A stretch of DNA of 64,000 nucleotides. It comes from Aureimonas sp. ME7. Lineage in GTDB: Bacteria > Pseudomonadota > Alphaproteobacteria > Rhizobiales > Rhizobiaceae. Shown in pieces: positions 18,961 to 29,106 of the stretch; position 1 is the stretch's first letter, and every line of letters starts with the position of its first letter. The stretch lies in contig NZ_CAJCKW010000003.1 of assembly GCF_903970965.1 (NCBI RefSeq), forward strand, positions 186,001-250,000. The letters run 5' to 3'. Position numbers and translations under genes: made by a program. The notes under the pieces were generated by a model. It searched no databases. It was not told where the DNA came from and saw only the letters and a program-made list of their open reading frames with translations.

Positions 18961-19764
18961 TCAGTTCTCCCAGGCGATCGTGTAGAGCTTGGGATCGTTG
19001 GCGAAGGCGGTACCGATCGCCGCGCGCACCTTCGGAGAGCTCTGGTAGATGTTCACGAACTTGGCGATGTCGGCATCGTCCGCGCGGTCCTTGCGCGCCA
19101 CGAAGCGGATCGCGAACTGGCGGTCGTCGATGCCGGAATAGATCAGCCCACTCGCCGGATCGAAGGCCTTGGCCGCCACGATGAAATGCGGGTAGCCGAG
19201 CGCAAGGTCGACATCACCGGTGACGCGCACGAGCTGCGGCCCTTCGACCTCGGTGAAGGACAGGTTCTTGGCGTTCTCGACGATGTCGTCGAGCGTCCCG
19301 CGGAAGCCGACGCCGTCCTTCAGCTTGATGAGGCCCGCCTTTTCCAGGAGCAGGAGGCCACGGCCCTGGTTGACCGGATCGTTGGCGATCGCCACCGTCC
19401 CGTCCTGCGGGATCTCGTCGAAGCCCTTATGCTTCAGCGAATAAAGGCCGATATTGGCGAGCGTACCCGTGCCGACGTCGGTGAACTCGTAGCCGCGCTC
19501 GGCCACCGCGTTGTCGAGAAACGGCTTGTGCTGGAAGTAGTTGAGGTCGATGTCGCCGGCTGCCAGCGCGACGTTGGGCGTCGTCCAGTCGGAGAACTCG
19601 ACCACCTCGACGTCGAGCCCTTGCGCCTTCGCCTCCTCGGCGGCGGCGGCCACGGAATCGGCATAGGCGCCCGGCGTCACGCCGACCTTGAGACCGGCCG
19701 CATGGCCGAGCGAGGTGAAACCGAGGAAGGCGGTGGCGACGGTGGCGAGAAGCAGCGACTTCAT
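18961..19764 (-). CDS. metQ: MetQ/NlpA-family substrate-binding protein
   Basis: A 267-residue exported protein: signal MKSLLLATVATAFLGFTSLG ending near HAAG, without a lipobox Cys, then LKVGVTPGAYADSVAAAA. Family marks include DLNYFQHKPFLDNAVAERG and VAIANDPVNQGRGLLLLEKA. MetQ proteins bind methionine and related compounds, and relatives near sulfur-oxidase genes may bind methionine derivatives or other organosulfur ligands. It is the first gene of the metQNI-sfnB-sfnB-dszA-ssuD-FAD series. An AT-rich stretch about 100 bases upstream probably holds its promoter. Confidence 0.9.
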   Translation of the reverse strand: MKSLLLATVATAFLGFTSLGHAAGLKVGVTPGAYADSVAAAAEEAKAQGLDVEVVEFSDWTTPNVALAAGDIDLNYFQHKPFLDNAVAERGYEFTDVGTGTLANIGLYSLKHKGFDEIPQDGTVAIANDPVNQGRGLLLLEKAGLIKLKDGVGFRGTLDDIVENAKNLSFTEVEGPQLVRVTGDVDLALGYPHFIVAAKAFDPASGLIYSGIDDRQFAIRFVARKDRADDADIAKFVNIYQSSPKVRAAIGTAFANDPKLYTIAWEN

Positions 19765-20019
19765 GGGAACGGTTCCAGCTCGAACGACGGATCTGACACC
19801 ATCGGGGAGAGCACTTCATTGCCCGCCGCCGAAGCGTTCCCACACCTTAAATCCGAATTATCTATCTACAAAATATAGTTTTCTGTTTGGTCGCTGAGGC
19901 GGAGATTCGTTTTCTCGAACCGGCCGCCCCCATCGCGGGGGGACGGATCGCTCCGGCCGGCCGCGATGGGCGTCGTCGGCGTGCGAGCCGAACGATCTAT
20001 AAGGCCGAGCGAATGCGGG
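19765..20019 (-). promoter_or_regulatory. Intergenic region with AT-rich promoter of the metQ operon and an inverted repeat
   Basis: Between the DszC-like gene and metQ lie 255 bases without a gene. The stretch 19850-19895 is sharply AT-rich for this genome and holds CTATCTACAAAATATAG (CTAT/ATAG arms), a plausible promoter or activator site for the minus-strand metQ operon. Farther up, CCCATCGCGG (19929-19938) and CCGCGATGGG (19961-19970) form a 10-bp inverted repeat with a 22-base spacer just after the dszC-like gene. It may be the 3' end structure of that operon, but there is no T run. Confidence 0.45.
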
Positions 20020-21248
20020 TCATGTGCCCGCCAGCCCGATACGCCACTGATAGGGTGGGGGCGTTCCGTTGACGGCGAAGTCGCCGACGATGCGGTCCTT
20101 GTAGATGCGCGGGTTGTGAGAGGAGAGTGTGCGCGCGTTGCGCCAATGGCGGTCGAGCGCGTTCGGCTTCTTCGTCGCCGAGGCGCCGAGGGCGTCGAAG
20201 AGGATCGTCGACGATTCGAGCACGAGGCTGGTCAGGACGGTGACGGCCTGCGAGGTCTCGATCTCGGCGATCGCGTTGGCGCGTTCCTCGGCCGCCTCGT
20301 CGCCGGCGAAATGCGCCTGGAAGGCGCGCTCCACCGCGCGCGCCACTTGGAGGACGATGGCGCTCGCGACATAGGCGTTGCCGCGCAGGCGGCCGACGAC
20401 CTGAAGCACCTGCGGATCCTGGGCCGAGGTCGGGCCGGCGGCGTTGGTATAGTTGCGCTTGCGCGCAGCGACCGCCGCCGCCGTCTCGTCGGCGATGGCG
20501 CGCGCCAGACCCGCGAGCGTCGCCAGATGCACCGTCTGGTAGAAGGCCGCGCCGTAGCGGAACTTGTCTTCGTCCACCACGAGGTCGGCGGGGTCCACGG
20601 GTGCGTCCCGGAACGTCGTCGTGCCGCTCGCCGTCAGGATCTGGCCGAAGCCGTCCCAGTCGTCCACCACCTCGACGCCGGGCGCGTTCCGTCGCACCTG
20701 CACCGTGCCGCCATCGCCGGACGGCGTCGCGACGCCGACATCGATCCAGTCGGCATAGAGCGAGCCGGTCGTGTAGTATTTCGCGCCGTTGAGGACGAGG
20801 CCGCCGTTCGCCTCGGAGACCTTGGTGGAAAAGCCGTCCTGCGAAGCCTGCCCGATCTCCGTCCAGGCGTTGCCGATGAGATCGCCCGCGGCGAGGCGCT
20901 CGGTCCAGCGCTTGCGATCCTCGCCCGGCGCCTTGGAGACGACGTCCTCGACGAAGCCGAAATGGCCGCGCAGCGCCTGCGTGATGTTGGAATCGGCAGC
21001 CGACAGCTCGATCAGGATGGCGAAGAGTTCGGGCAGCGTCGCGCCCGCGCCGCCCTCGGCCTCGGGCACGCGAAGCGCGCCGAGCCCGGCCTTGCGCAGG
21101 GCGTCGATCTCGGCGACCGGCAGGCCGCGCGTCAGCTCGCGCGTCACCGCGCCCGCCGCGATCTCGGCGAAGATCGGCCGGAAGCGCCCGGCCAGGGTTT
21201 CATAGCGTTCGCTCGGGCCTTCGCCCCAGCCGCGATCGATGGGCGACA

Positions 21249-21249
<1 letters not shown>
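20020..21249 (-). CDS. DszC/SfnB-like flavin-dependent monooxygenase, copy 3
   Basis: A 409-residue acyl-CoA-dehydrogenase-fold protein of the DszC (dibenzothiophene monooxygenase)/SfnB branch. Seen: GLGALRVPEAEGGAGATLPE, SNITQALRGHFGFVEDVV, NGAKYYTTGSLYADWIDVG, DDWDGFGQILTASGTTTF and NALDRHWRNARTLSSHNP near the end. Compared with copies 1 and 2 it has a longer N-terminus and looks closer to the thioether or sulfide oxidising members. ATG at 21249 overlaps the livF stop (TGATG), so it is translated with the transporter. It ends the first sulfur operon. Predicted role: initial S-oxidation of an imported thioether, using FMNH2 and O2. Confidence 0.82.
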
Positions 21250-22070
<821 letters not shown>

Positions 22071-22129
22071 GGGCGAAATCCTCGGCGGTTGGGAGGGCGC
22101 CGGAAGGGGGAACTCCCGGCGCGTGCGGT

Positions 22130-23476
22130 TCACTGGCTGGCGACGTCGCGCGGGGTGATGTTGTTCTCCTTGGCGTAGGCGGCGGACTTGGCATCGATCA
22201 GCGGGCGCAGCGTCTGCCGGTCCGCCTGCACCCAGTCGCTGATGAGGTTCCACTTCGCCCCGTCCCATTGCTGGACGCGCACCGCGCCGCCGCCTTCATG
22301 ATCGGCAGGGCTGAGCGCCAGGTTCTGCGTCAGGCCGAGGAAGCCGGCCTTTGCCAAGGCCACGTCGTCGAGCTTCAGGTGCTCCAGCGCCCATTGGCCT
22401 TCCTCGCCGGTGATCGGCCGGTTGCCGAACTTCGCCTGCGCCTGGCGCACGATCTCGACGTTGAGAAGCGCGTTGGTGAGGCCGGAATTGTAGTAGACGC
22501 TGCCGAAGAGCTTGGGATCGCGGAGGTCCGACTTGCCCTTGTCGAGGATGTTCTCCTTCAGGCGCTTGTGGATCTCGAAGTCGGTGCCGGCCGGATAGGG
22601 CGTCAGCGCCAGATAGCCCTTGGCCGCCTCGCCGGCCGGGATCACGTCGTCCTCCGAAGAGGCCCAGACGTCGCCGACGATATGGTCGGCGGGGAAGCCG
22701 AAGCGCTGCGCGGTCTTGATGGCGACCGGCGTCGACACGCCCCAGGTGCGCAGGAAGATCCAGTCGGGCTTTTCTTCGCGAACCTGTCGCCACTGCGAGT
22801 TCTGCTCGCTGCCGGGATCGGGCACCGGAATCTGGATGTTCTCGAAGCCGTACTTCTCGGCGAGCAGCGCCAGCGGGTCGAGCGTTTCGCGGCCATAGGC
22901 GGAGTCGTGATAGACGGTCGCGATCTTCTTGCCCTTGAGCTTGTCGAAGCCGCCTTCCCGCTCGGCGATGTAGTTCACCAGCGCCGAGGCCTCGCTATAG
23001 AAGGTCACGACGACGGGGAAGTTGAAGGGGAAGACGCGCCCGTCCGTGGCTTCCGTCCGGCCGTAGGCCAGGGTCACGAGTGGGATCTTGTCGGCGGCCG
23101 CGCGGTCCGACAGGGCGTAGGCGGCCGGCGCGCCGTTCGGGAAGTAGGCGGCGACGGGCGCGCCGTTCAGGCCGTTCTTCGCGCGCTCGTAGCACTCGAT
23201 GCCCTTTTCGGCGGTCCATTCCGTCTCGCATTCCTGCCAGACGATCGGCACGCCGTTGATACCGCCCTCCACCTCGTTGATGTAGCGGTAGTAGTCGATC
23301 ATTCCCGCCCAGATGGAAACGCCGGAAGCGGCATAGGCGCCGACGCGGTAGCTGGCGATGGGAAAGAACTGCTTGTCAGAATCCGGCCCCGGTGCCGTGT
23401 CGGCGGCAAAGGCCGCCGTGGCCAGCAACGCAGCGGCCATCGCGCCGAGCGTGGTCTTCAGAAGGGTGCGTGTCAT
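22130..23476 (-). CDS. Branched-chain-type ABC substrate-binding protein, tandem copy A
   Basis: A 448-residue exported protein with signal MTRTLLKTTLGAMAAALLAT ending near AFAAD, then the LivK/type-1 periplasmic-binding fold. ATG 23476 is chosen over 23491 because GGGGGATCC lies eight bases before it. The mature part is close to copy B along its whole length: both share RVGAYA-SG, YINEVEGGI-GV, NYIAEREGGFDKLKGKKI, DPG-EQ-PQWRQ, FLRTWGVST and DKGKSDLRDPKLFG. At about 420 residues it is longer than classic LivK. Ligand unknown; context suggests an organosulfur compound rather than leucine. Confidence 0.85.
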   Translation of the reverse strand: MTRTLLKTTLGAMAAALLATAAFAADTAPGPDSDKQFFPIASYRVGAYAASGVSIWAGMIDYYRYINEVEGGINGVPIVWQECETEWTAEKGIECYERAKNGLNGAPVAAYFPNGAPAAYALSDRAAADKIPLVTLAYGRTEATDGRVFPFNFPVVVTFYSEASALVNYIAEREGGFDKLKGKKIATVYHDSAYGRETLDPLALLAEKYGFENIQIPVPDPGSEQNSQWRQVREEKPDWIFLRTWGVSTPVAIKTAQRFGFPADHIVGDVWASSEDDVIPAGEAAKGYLALTPYPAGTDFEIHKRLKENILDKGKSDLRDPKLFGSVYYNSGLTNALLNVEIVRQAQAKFGNRPITGEEGQWALEHLKLDDVALAKAGFLGLTQNLALSPADHEGGGAVRVQQWDGAKWNLISDWVQADRQTLRPLIDAKSAAYAKENNITPRDVASQ

Positions 23477-23526
23477 GAAAGGATCCCCCATGGGTGATAC
23501 GGCGCGGTTCGCTTGTATCGACGTCG

Positions 23527-24849
23527 TCAGTTGGTTTCGGGCGTGCGCGGCGTGATGTTGTTCTGCGCGGCGTAGGCGGCGGCGCCCTCCTGGATCAGCG
23601 GGCGAATGAGGTCATGGTCGGCCTTGATCCAGTCGGTCTGCAGAACCCACTTCTGCCCGTCCCAGCTTTGGATGCGGGCAGCGCCCCCGCCCTCGTGGTC
23701 GGCGGGCGTGATGGCGATCGGCTGGAGAAGGCCGTCGAAGCCGATCTCCTTCAGCCGCGCTTCGTCGATCGCCAGATGCTCGAAGGCCCAGCGGCCTTCC
23801 TCGCCGTCGAGCGGCCGGGCGCCGAAATGCTTGTAGCCGGTGCGCAGCGCTTCCACGGCGAGCGCCGCGTTGACGAGGCCGATATTGTAGTTCACCGCGC
23901 CGAAGAGCTTGGGGTCGCGAAGGTCGGATTTGCCCTTGTCGAGAATTTCGGCCTTCAGACGCTTGTGGATCTCGAAGTCCGTGCCGCCGGGATAGGGGGC
24001 GAGGGCGGAGTATCCGACCGCCGCCGTTCCCGCCGGCATGACGTCGGATTCGGAGCCCGCCCACACGTCGCCGATGATATGGTCGGCGGGAAAGCCGAAA
24101 CGTTGCGCGGTCTTCAGCGCCACGACGGTGGAGACGCCCCAGGTGCGCAGGAAGATCCAGTCGGGCTTGGCCTCGCGAATCTGGCGCCACTGCGGCGACT
24201 GCTCGTTGCCGGGGTCGGCGACCGGAATCTGGATGTTCTCGAAGCCGTATTTCTCGGCGAGAAGCTCCACCGCCGGCTGGCTGGCGCGGCCATAGGCGGA
24301 GTCGTGGTAAAGGGTGACGATCTTCTTGCCCTTGAGCTTGTCGAAGCCGCCTTCCCGCTCGGCGATGTAGTTGATGCCGGTGGAGGCCTGGCTGTAATAG
24401 GAGAAGAGGAGCGGAAAGGCGTAGGGAAACACCGAGCCGTCGACGCTCTCGGTCTTGCCGCCCGCCGGGTCGATCAGCGGGATCCTGTCGGCCGCCGCCT
24501 TTTCCAGAAGCGCATAGGTCGCGGGCGTGCCGTGGGTGAAGAAGAAGGCGAGGGGCGAGCCGTTCTTGCCCGCCTTGACCCGCTCGTAGACCTCCACGGT
24601 CCGGTCCGGGCTCCACTCGGTCTCGAACTCCTCGTAGTCGAGCTTGACCCCCTCGATGCCGCCTTCCACCTCGTTGATGTAGCGGAAATAGTCGCGCTCG
24701 CCGGCCCACCAGAGCTCGCCCGACGAGGCATAGGCCCCGACGCGGTAGGTCGGCAGCGGCACGTATTGCGTTACGCCATCGGCGAAGGACGGGGCGGCGG
24801 ACCCGAGGACGGTCCCGGCCAGGAGCAGGACGGAAAGAAGGCGCTTCAC
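23527..24849 (-). CDS. Branched-chain-type ABC substrate-binding protein, tandem copy B
   Basis: A 440-residue exported protein. The start is a GTG at 24849 with AAGGTAAG upstream; the signal is VKRLLSVLLLAGTVLGSAAP followed by SFADG. The mature domain aligns end to end with copy A, including the C-terminal pattern NNITPR, so the two arose by tandem duplication. Differences cluster near the ligand side of the first lobe (for example YFRYINEVEGGIEGVKLDYE against YYRYINEVEGGINGVPIVWQ), which hints at different ligand range through one shared permease. It lies five bases after livM. Confidence 0.85.
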   Translation of the reverse strand: MKRLLSVLLLAGTVLGSAAPSFADGVTQYVPLPTYRVGAYASSGELWWAGERDYFRYINEVEGGIEGVKLDYEEFETEWSPDRTVEVYERVKAGKNGSPLAFFFTHGTPATYALLEKAAADRIPLIDPAGGKTESVDGSVFPYAFPLLFSYYSQASTGINYIAEREGGFDKLKGKKIVTLYHDSAYGRASQPAVELLAEKYGFENIQIPVADPGNEQSPQWRQIREAKPDWIFLRTWGVSTVVALKTAQRFGFPADHIIGDVWAGSESDVMPAGTAAVGYSALAPYPGGTDFEIHKRLKAEILDKGKSDLRDPKLFGAVNYNIGLVNAALAVEALRTGYKHFGARPLDGEEGRWAFEHLAIDEARLKEIGFDGLLQPIAITPADHEGGGAARIQSWDGQKWVLQTDWIKADHDLIRPLIQEGAAAYAAQNNITPRTPETN

Positions 24850-24854
24850 GGGAC

Positions 24855-25919
24855 TTACCTTTGAACGGAGGGAAAGAGAGTGCGGCGGGCAACGCCCGAT
24901 GGGCGCAGGCCGAGAAGACGGGCAAGGCCTTCGGGCTCCCGGATCAGGAACCAGATGATGAGGGCCCCGAAGATCGCCTTCTGGACGTTCTGAAGGACGC
25001 CGGCGTCGACCTGGCCGGCGAAGACATGCTGGACCAGCCAGTCGAGGCCGAGCGGGAGGAGGCTGACGAAGGCGGCGCCGAGATAGGCGCCCCGGATGGT
25101 GCCGAGACCCCCGATGATGATGATGAACAGGATCTGGTAGGAGCGCGACAGGCCGAAGCTCTGGACGCTGGCCGAGCCGAGATAGGCGAAGGCCCAAAGC
25201 GCGCCGGCGATCCCGAGGAGGAAGGAAGAGACGGCGAAGGCCTGGAGCTTGGCGCGCCGCACCGGCACGCCGATCACGGCCGCCGCCGTGTCCATGTCGC
25301 GCACCGCCATCCAGTTGCGCCCGGTCTGGGAGCGAACGAGATTGAGGGCGAGAAGGGTCGAGAGCGCGACGACCCCAAGCGTCAGCCAGTAGCGTCCATG
25401 TGGGCCGTTGAGGTCGAGGCCGAAGAGATGGAGACCGCCGGGCAGCGCGATCGTCGCCGACGAGTTGGCGTTGTAGAACCAGGGGAACTTCAGGAACAGC
25501 CACTCGAAGAAGAACTGTGCGCAGAGCGTCGAGACGATGAGGTAGAAGCCCTTGATGCGCGTCGAGGGCAGGCCGAACAGGAAGCCGACCGCGCCGGCGA
25601 TGACACCGGAAGCGACGAGGGCCAGCGGCAGCGGCAATTCGGGAAGGCGCAGCTGGAAGGCGAAGGTCGCATAGGCCCCGACCATCATGAAGGCGCCCGA
25701 ACCCAGCGACAGCTGGCCGGCATAGCCGGTCAGAAGGTTGAGCCCGAGCCCGGCGAGCGACAGGATCAGGAAGGGCACGACGATCGCGTTGACCCAATAT
25801 TCCGTGGCGAAGAAGGGCACCGCGACAAGGACGAGACCGGCAGCCATCAGAAGCGCGATGCGAGGTGCGTCCGAGCGGACAGGGGACGGGGTGACGACGG
25901 GAAGCGCGGCTTGCGACAT
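24855..25919 (-). CDS. livM: Branched-chain amino acid-type ABC permease, LivM-like
   Basis: A 354-residue permease with about ten hydrophobic segments. It shows LNLLTGYAGQLSLGSGAFMM, the LivM hallmark, then YLIVSTLCAQFFFEWLFLK and the cytoplasmic RSQTGRNWMAVRDMDTAAAVIGV loop contacting the ATPases. Start ATG 25919 follows the livH stop by only four bases; a longer open frame to 26054 would run into livH. It forms a heterodimer channel with LivH. As with the other liv genes here, the substrate is probably a sulfur compound rather than an amino acid, judged from the flanking oxidases. Confidence 0.9.
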   Translation of the reverse strand: MSQAALPVVTPSPVRSDAPRIALLMAAGLVLVAVPFFATEYWVNAIVVPFLILSLAGLGLNLLTGYAGQLSLGSGAFMMVGAYATFAFQLRLPELPLPLALVASGVIAGAVGFLFGLPSTRIKGFYLIVSTLCAQFFFEWLFLKFPWFYNANSSATIALPGGLHLFGLDLNGPHGRYWLTLGVVALSTLLALNLVRSQTGRNWMAVRDMDTAAAVIGVPVRRAKLQAFAVSSFLLGIAGALWAFAYLGSASVQSFGLSRSYQILFIIIIGGLGTIRGAYLGAAFVSLLPLGLDWLVQHVFAGQVDAGVLQNVQKAIFGALIIWFLIREPEGLARLLGLRPSGVARRTLFPSVQR

Positions 25920-25923
25920 CGGG

Positions 25924-26805
25924 TCAGACCCTTTCGATCCGGCGTTCGCCGAAAAGGCCCGCCGGGCGCACGAACAGAAAGAGAAGCGCGAGCGCGTAGG
26001 CGAACCAGGGCGTGATGCCGCCGCCGATGAACGGCCCAACATAGGTTTCGGCAAGGCTCTCCCCGGCTCCGACGATCAGGCCGCCGACGATGGCGCCGGC
26101 GATCGAGGTGAAGCCGCCGATGATGAGAACGGGGAGCGCCTTCAGTACCACCAGCGACAGCGAGAACTGGACACCCTGGCGGGCGCCCCACAGGAGACCG
26201 GCGACGAGACCGGCAATGCCCGCGACCGCCCAGACGATCTGCCAGATGCGGTTGATATCGATGCCGAGCGACAGGGCGGCGCGCGTATCGTCGGCGACGG
26301 CGCGCAGCTGGATGCCGATGCGCGTCCGGTTGAACAGGAGCGACAGGGCGAGGACGAGCGCGAGTGCGACGCCGGCGGCGACGAGGTCGAACTGGCTGAC
26401 GAGGATGTCCCCGAAAAAGACGGGGAGGTCCTCGATGCCGAGATCGAGCGCGCGCACCTGCGAGCCCATGACCCCCTGCGCCACGCCTTCCACCACGTAG
26501 GACAGGCCGAGCGTCGCCATGAAGAGCGTCAGGGGGCTGCGGTTGGTCAGCGGGCGCAGAAGCAGGCGCTCGATCGCGATCGCGGTGAGGACGAGGAGCG
26601 CGATCGTGATCGCCGCGGCTCCGACCGCCGGCACGCCGGCATCGGTCAGCGAGACGAAGGTGAGCGCGCCGAAGAGGAGGAGCGACCCTTGCGCATAGTT
26701 GAAGACGCCGGACGCCTTGTAGATGAGGACGAAGCCGATCGCGACGAGCGAATACATGGTGCCGGCGAGAAGTCCGCCGATCAGCGTTTCCAGAAACAGG
26801 CTCAT
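25924..26805 (-). CDS. livH: Branched-chain amino acid-type ABC permease, LivH-like
   Basis: A 293-residue permease starting MSLFLETLIGGLLAGTMYSL, the typical LivH N-terminus, with IYKASGVFNYAQGSLLLFGA and the ATPase loop LRAVADDTRAALSLGIDI. About eight membrane segments are apparent. The ATG at 26805 overlaps the end of livG by four bases (ATGA), so both are translated together. It partners LivM downstream to form the pore of the importer whose binding proteins are encoded at 22130-24849. Confidence 0.9.
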   Translation of the reverse strand: MSLFLETLIGGLLAGTMYSLVAIGFVLIYKASGVFNYAQGSLLLFGALTFVSLTDAGVPAVGAAAITIALLVLTAIAIERLLLRPLTNRSPLTLFMATLGLSYVVEGVAQGVMGSQVRALDLGIEDLPVFFGDILVSQFDLVAAGVALALVLALSLLFNRTRIGIQLRAVADDTRAALSLGIDINRIWQIVWAVAGIAGLVAGLLWGARQGVQFSLSLVVLKALPVLIIGGFTSIAGAIVGGLIVGAGESLAETYVGPFIGGGITPWFAYALALLFLFVRPAGLFGERRIERV

Positions 26806-27590
26806 GCGGCGAGCTCGCCATGCTCGGCGCCGAGATAGGCAGCGATGACGTCCGGGTTGTCGCGGATCGTGCCCGGCGCCCCGTCGGCGAGCTTGCGGCC
26901 GTAGTCGAGAACGACGACGTGGGTGGCGAGCTTGAGAACGATGCCGATGTCGTGCTCGATGAGGACGATCGTCAGCTTCAGATCGCGGTTGAGCCGGGCG
27001 ATCAGCGCGGCGATCTCAGCCTTTTCGGCGGCGTTCATGCCGGCCAGCGGCTCGTCCAAAAGAAGAAGCGTCGGCTCGGCGACGATGGCGCGCGCCAGCT
27101 CCACCTTCTTCTGGATGCCGTAGGCGAGTGTGCCGACCACCGTCTCGGCATGCGGCTCGAGGTCGAGAAGCGCAAGGACTTCGCGCGCCCGGGCTTCGAA
27201 ACGGCGCTCCTGGTTCCGAGCGCGCGGCAGCCGCAGCGCTTCCTCGATCAGCGTCACGGCTGAGCGCCGCGACAGTCCGGCGATGACGTTGTCGAGAACG
27301 CTCATGCCGGAAAACAGAGCGTTGTTCTGGAAGCCGCGTCCGATGCCGCGACGGGCGGCATCCCCGGGGCGCATCCGGGCGAAGCGCTCGCCCTCGAAGA
27401 CGATCTCGCCGCTATCGGGTACGTAGACGCCGTTGAGGATGTTGAGGAGCGAGCTCTTGCCCGCCCCGTTCGGGCCGATCAGGGCGCAGATCTCGCCGCG
27501 CCGGACGCGAAACGACAGATCGGAGATCGCCTTCACGCCCCGAAACGACAGGGACACGCTGCGGACCTCCAGGGCGGGATCGTGGCTCAT
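26802..27590 (-). CDS. livG: Branched-chain amino acid-type ABC transporter ATPase, LivG-like
   Basis: A 262-residue ABC ATPase: Walker A GPNGAGKSS, Q-loop GIGRGFQNNALFSGMSVLDN, signature region TLAYGIQKKVELARAIV (the usual SGGQ is replaced by AYGIQ, a variation common in LivG-like proteins) and Walker B LLLLDEPLAGMN. It is the second gene of the transcript starting at the DszA-like gene, 109 bases downstream of it. The gap holds a perfect hairpin. With LivF it powers import through LivH/LivM. Confidence 0.88.
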   Translation of the reverse strand: MSHDPALEVRSVSLSFRGVKAISDLSFRVRRGEICALIGPNGAGKSSLLNILNGVYVPDSGEIVFEGERFARMRPGDAARRGIGRGFQNNALFSGMSVLDNVIAGLSRRSAVTLIEEALRLPRARNQERRFEARAREVLALLDLEPHAETVVGTLAYGIQKKVELARAIVAEPTLLLLDEPLAGMNAAEKAEIAALIARLNRDLKLTIVLIEHDIGIVLKLATHVVVLDYGRKLADGAPGTIRDNPDVIAAYLGAEHGELAA

Positions 27591-27640
27591 GGTTGAAAGG
27601 GTTCCGGTTTCGGGAGATCAAGCGGACATGCGCCCGCCAT

Positions 27641-27663
27641 CGCCGGCGCGCGAAGCGCCGGCG
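27641..27663. repeat. Perfect hairpin between the DszA-like gene and livG
   Basis: CGCCGGCGC (27641-27649) and GCGCCGGCG (27655-27663) form a 9-bp stem with a five-base loop. It lies in the 109-base gap of a same-strand gene series and has no T run on either strand. It could stabilise the upstream mRNA end or lower expression of the transporter relative to the enzyme. Confidence 0.6.
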
Positions 27664-27699
27664 TTCGTCGATCGAAAGGGGCGGGACGCTCCTTCGGTG

Positions 27700-29106
27700 T
27701 CAGGCGGCTTGGGTGCGCCTTGCCGCTTCCTCCTCCCGCTTCACCCGCTCGATGTCGCGGAAGCGGTGGGCGGGGTGCGTCTCGGGGAGATAGGCGCCCT
27801 CGCCGAACAGTTTTTCGCGCAAGGTTCCCGGCCGGTAGGCCTTCGTGTAGACGCCGCGCTTCTGGAGTTCGGGCACGACGTAGCCGATGACGTCTGTGAA
27901 GGAATCGTGTGCCAGCGCATAAGCGAGGTTGAAGCCGTCGATATCGGTCTCCTCCACCCACTCCTGCAGGAGGTCGGCGATCGTTTCCGGCGAGCCGACG
28001 AAGAGCGGCCCCATGCCGCCGATGCCGCCCCATTGGGCGAGCTCCTCGATGGTCCAGACCTTGTCGCCCTCGGCCAGCTGCTCCACCGCCGAGACGATGG
28101 CGTTGGTCTTCACCTTCTTGACCGTGTCGCTCGGGCGGTAATGGCCGAAATCGATGCCCGTCCATCCCGACATCAGGACGAGGGCGCCGTCATAGGAGGC
28201 GTATTTTGCGTAGTCCTCGTACTTCGCCCTGGCCTTCTCATCGGTCTCGTCGACGATGATCGTCGCCATCGCGTAGATCAGGACCTTCTTCGGGTCCCGT
28301 CCTTGCGCAGCGGCGCGGGCGCGGATGTCGGCGACATAGGCCTTGGTCGCGCTTTTCAGCGGCGTCGAGATGAAGACGCATTCGGCGTGCCCGGCGGCGA
28401 ACGCCTTGCCTGCGCCGGACGCGCCGGCCTGGAAAAGGACGGGAGTTCGCTGGGGCGATGGCTCGGCGAGATGGTAGCCGGGAACGTCGAAATAGGTGCC
28501 CTTGTGGCCGATCTCATGGATTTTGGCGGGGTCGGCGAAGATCCCGCGCTCCCGGTCGCGCACCACCGCGCCCTCTTCCCAGCTTCCCTCGAACAGCTTG
28601 TAGAGGACCTCGACATATTCGGTGGCAATCTCGTAGCGGTTGTCATGCGTCTGAAGACCGCCCTGGCCGACGTTCTTCGCCCCGCTTTCGAGATAGGAGG
28701 TGACGATGTTCCAGCCGACGCGCCCCTTGGTATGGTGGTCGGCCGTGGAAAGGCGCCGGGCGAACGTATAGGGGTGCTCGAAGCTGGTGGAGGCGGTGAT
28801 GCCGATGCCCAGATGCTCGGTCGCGAGCGCGATCGGATTGGCGAGCTGCAGCGGGTCGTTGACCGGGATCTGGACGCCTTGCGTCAAGGCATGGTCGAGA
28901 TTGCCCTTGTAGACGTCGTAGTAGCCGACGACGTCGGCGATGAAGACCGAATCGAACAGCCCCCCTTCGAGAATCTTCGCCAGGTCCGTCCAGTACTCCA
29001 GATCCTTGTACTGCCAGGAACGGTCGCGCGGATGACGCCAAAGGCCCGGGGACTGGTGGCCGACGCAGTTCATTTCGAAGGCGTTGAAACGGATCGTCTT
29101 GCTCAT
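27700..29106 (-). CDS. DszA/NtaA-family FMN-dependent monooxygenase, first gene of the sulfur cluster
   Basis: A 468-residue LLM monooxygenase. Signatures: [60 protein letters not shown] and PVLFQAGASGAGKAFAAGHA. These match DszA (dibenzothiophene-5,5-dioxide monooxygenase) and NtaA-type enzymes. ATG 29106 is chosen over an upstream TTG because TTGGGGA lies just before it. Paralogue of the enzyme at 13282-14694. As the first gene before a complete Liv-type importer and a DszC-like oxidase, it probably cleaves a C-S bond of an imported sulfone, using FMNH2 from an unlinked reductase. Confidence 0.87.
   Translation of the reverse strand: MSKTIRFNAFEMNCVGHQSPGLWRHPRDRSWQYKDLEYWTDLAKILEGGLFDSVFIADVVGYYDVYKGNLDHALTQGVQIPVNDPLQLANPIALATEHLGIGITASTSFEHPYTFARRLSTADHHTKGRVGWNIVTSYLESGAKNVGQGGLQTHDNRYEIATEYVEVLYKLFEGSWEEGAVVRDRERGIFADPAKIHEIGHKGTYFDVPGYHLAEPSPQRTPVLFQAGASGAGKAFAAGHAECVFISTPLKSATKAYVADIRARAAAQGRDPKKVLIYAMATIIVDETDEKARAKYEDYAKYASYDGALVLMSGWTGIDFGHYRPSDTVKKVKTNAIVSAVEQLAEGDKVWTIEELAQWGGIGGMGPLFVGSPETIADLLQEWVEETDIDGFNLAYALAHDSFTDVIGYVVPELQKRGVYTKAYRPGTLREKLFGEGAYLPETHPAHRFRDIERVKREEEAARRTQAA

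Noticed and set aside
20130-21206. Long plus-strand open frames opposite the DszC-like gene, as elsewhere in the sulfur cluster
   Set aside because: GC-rich codon bias keeps antisense frames open; their translations are Arg/Ala/Asp-rich without domains.
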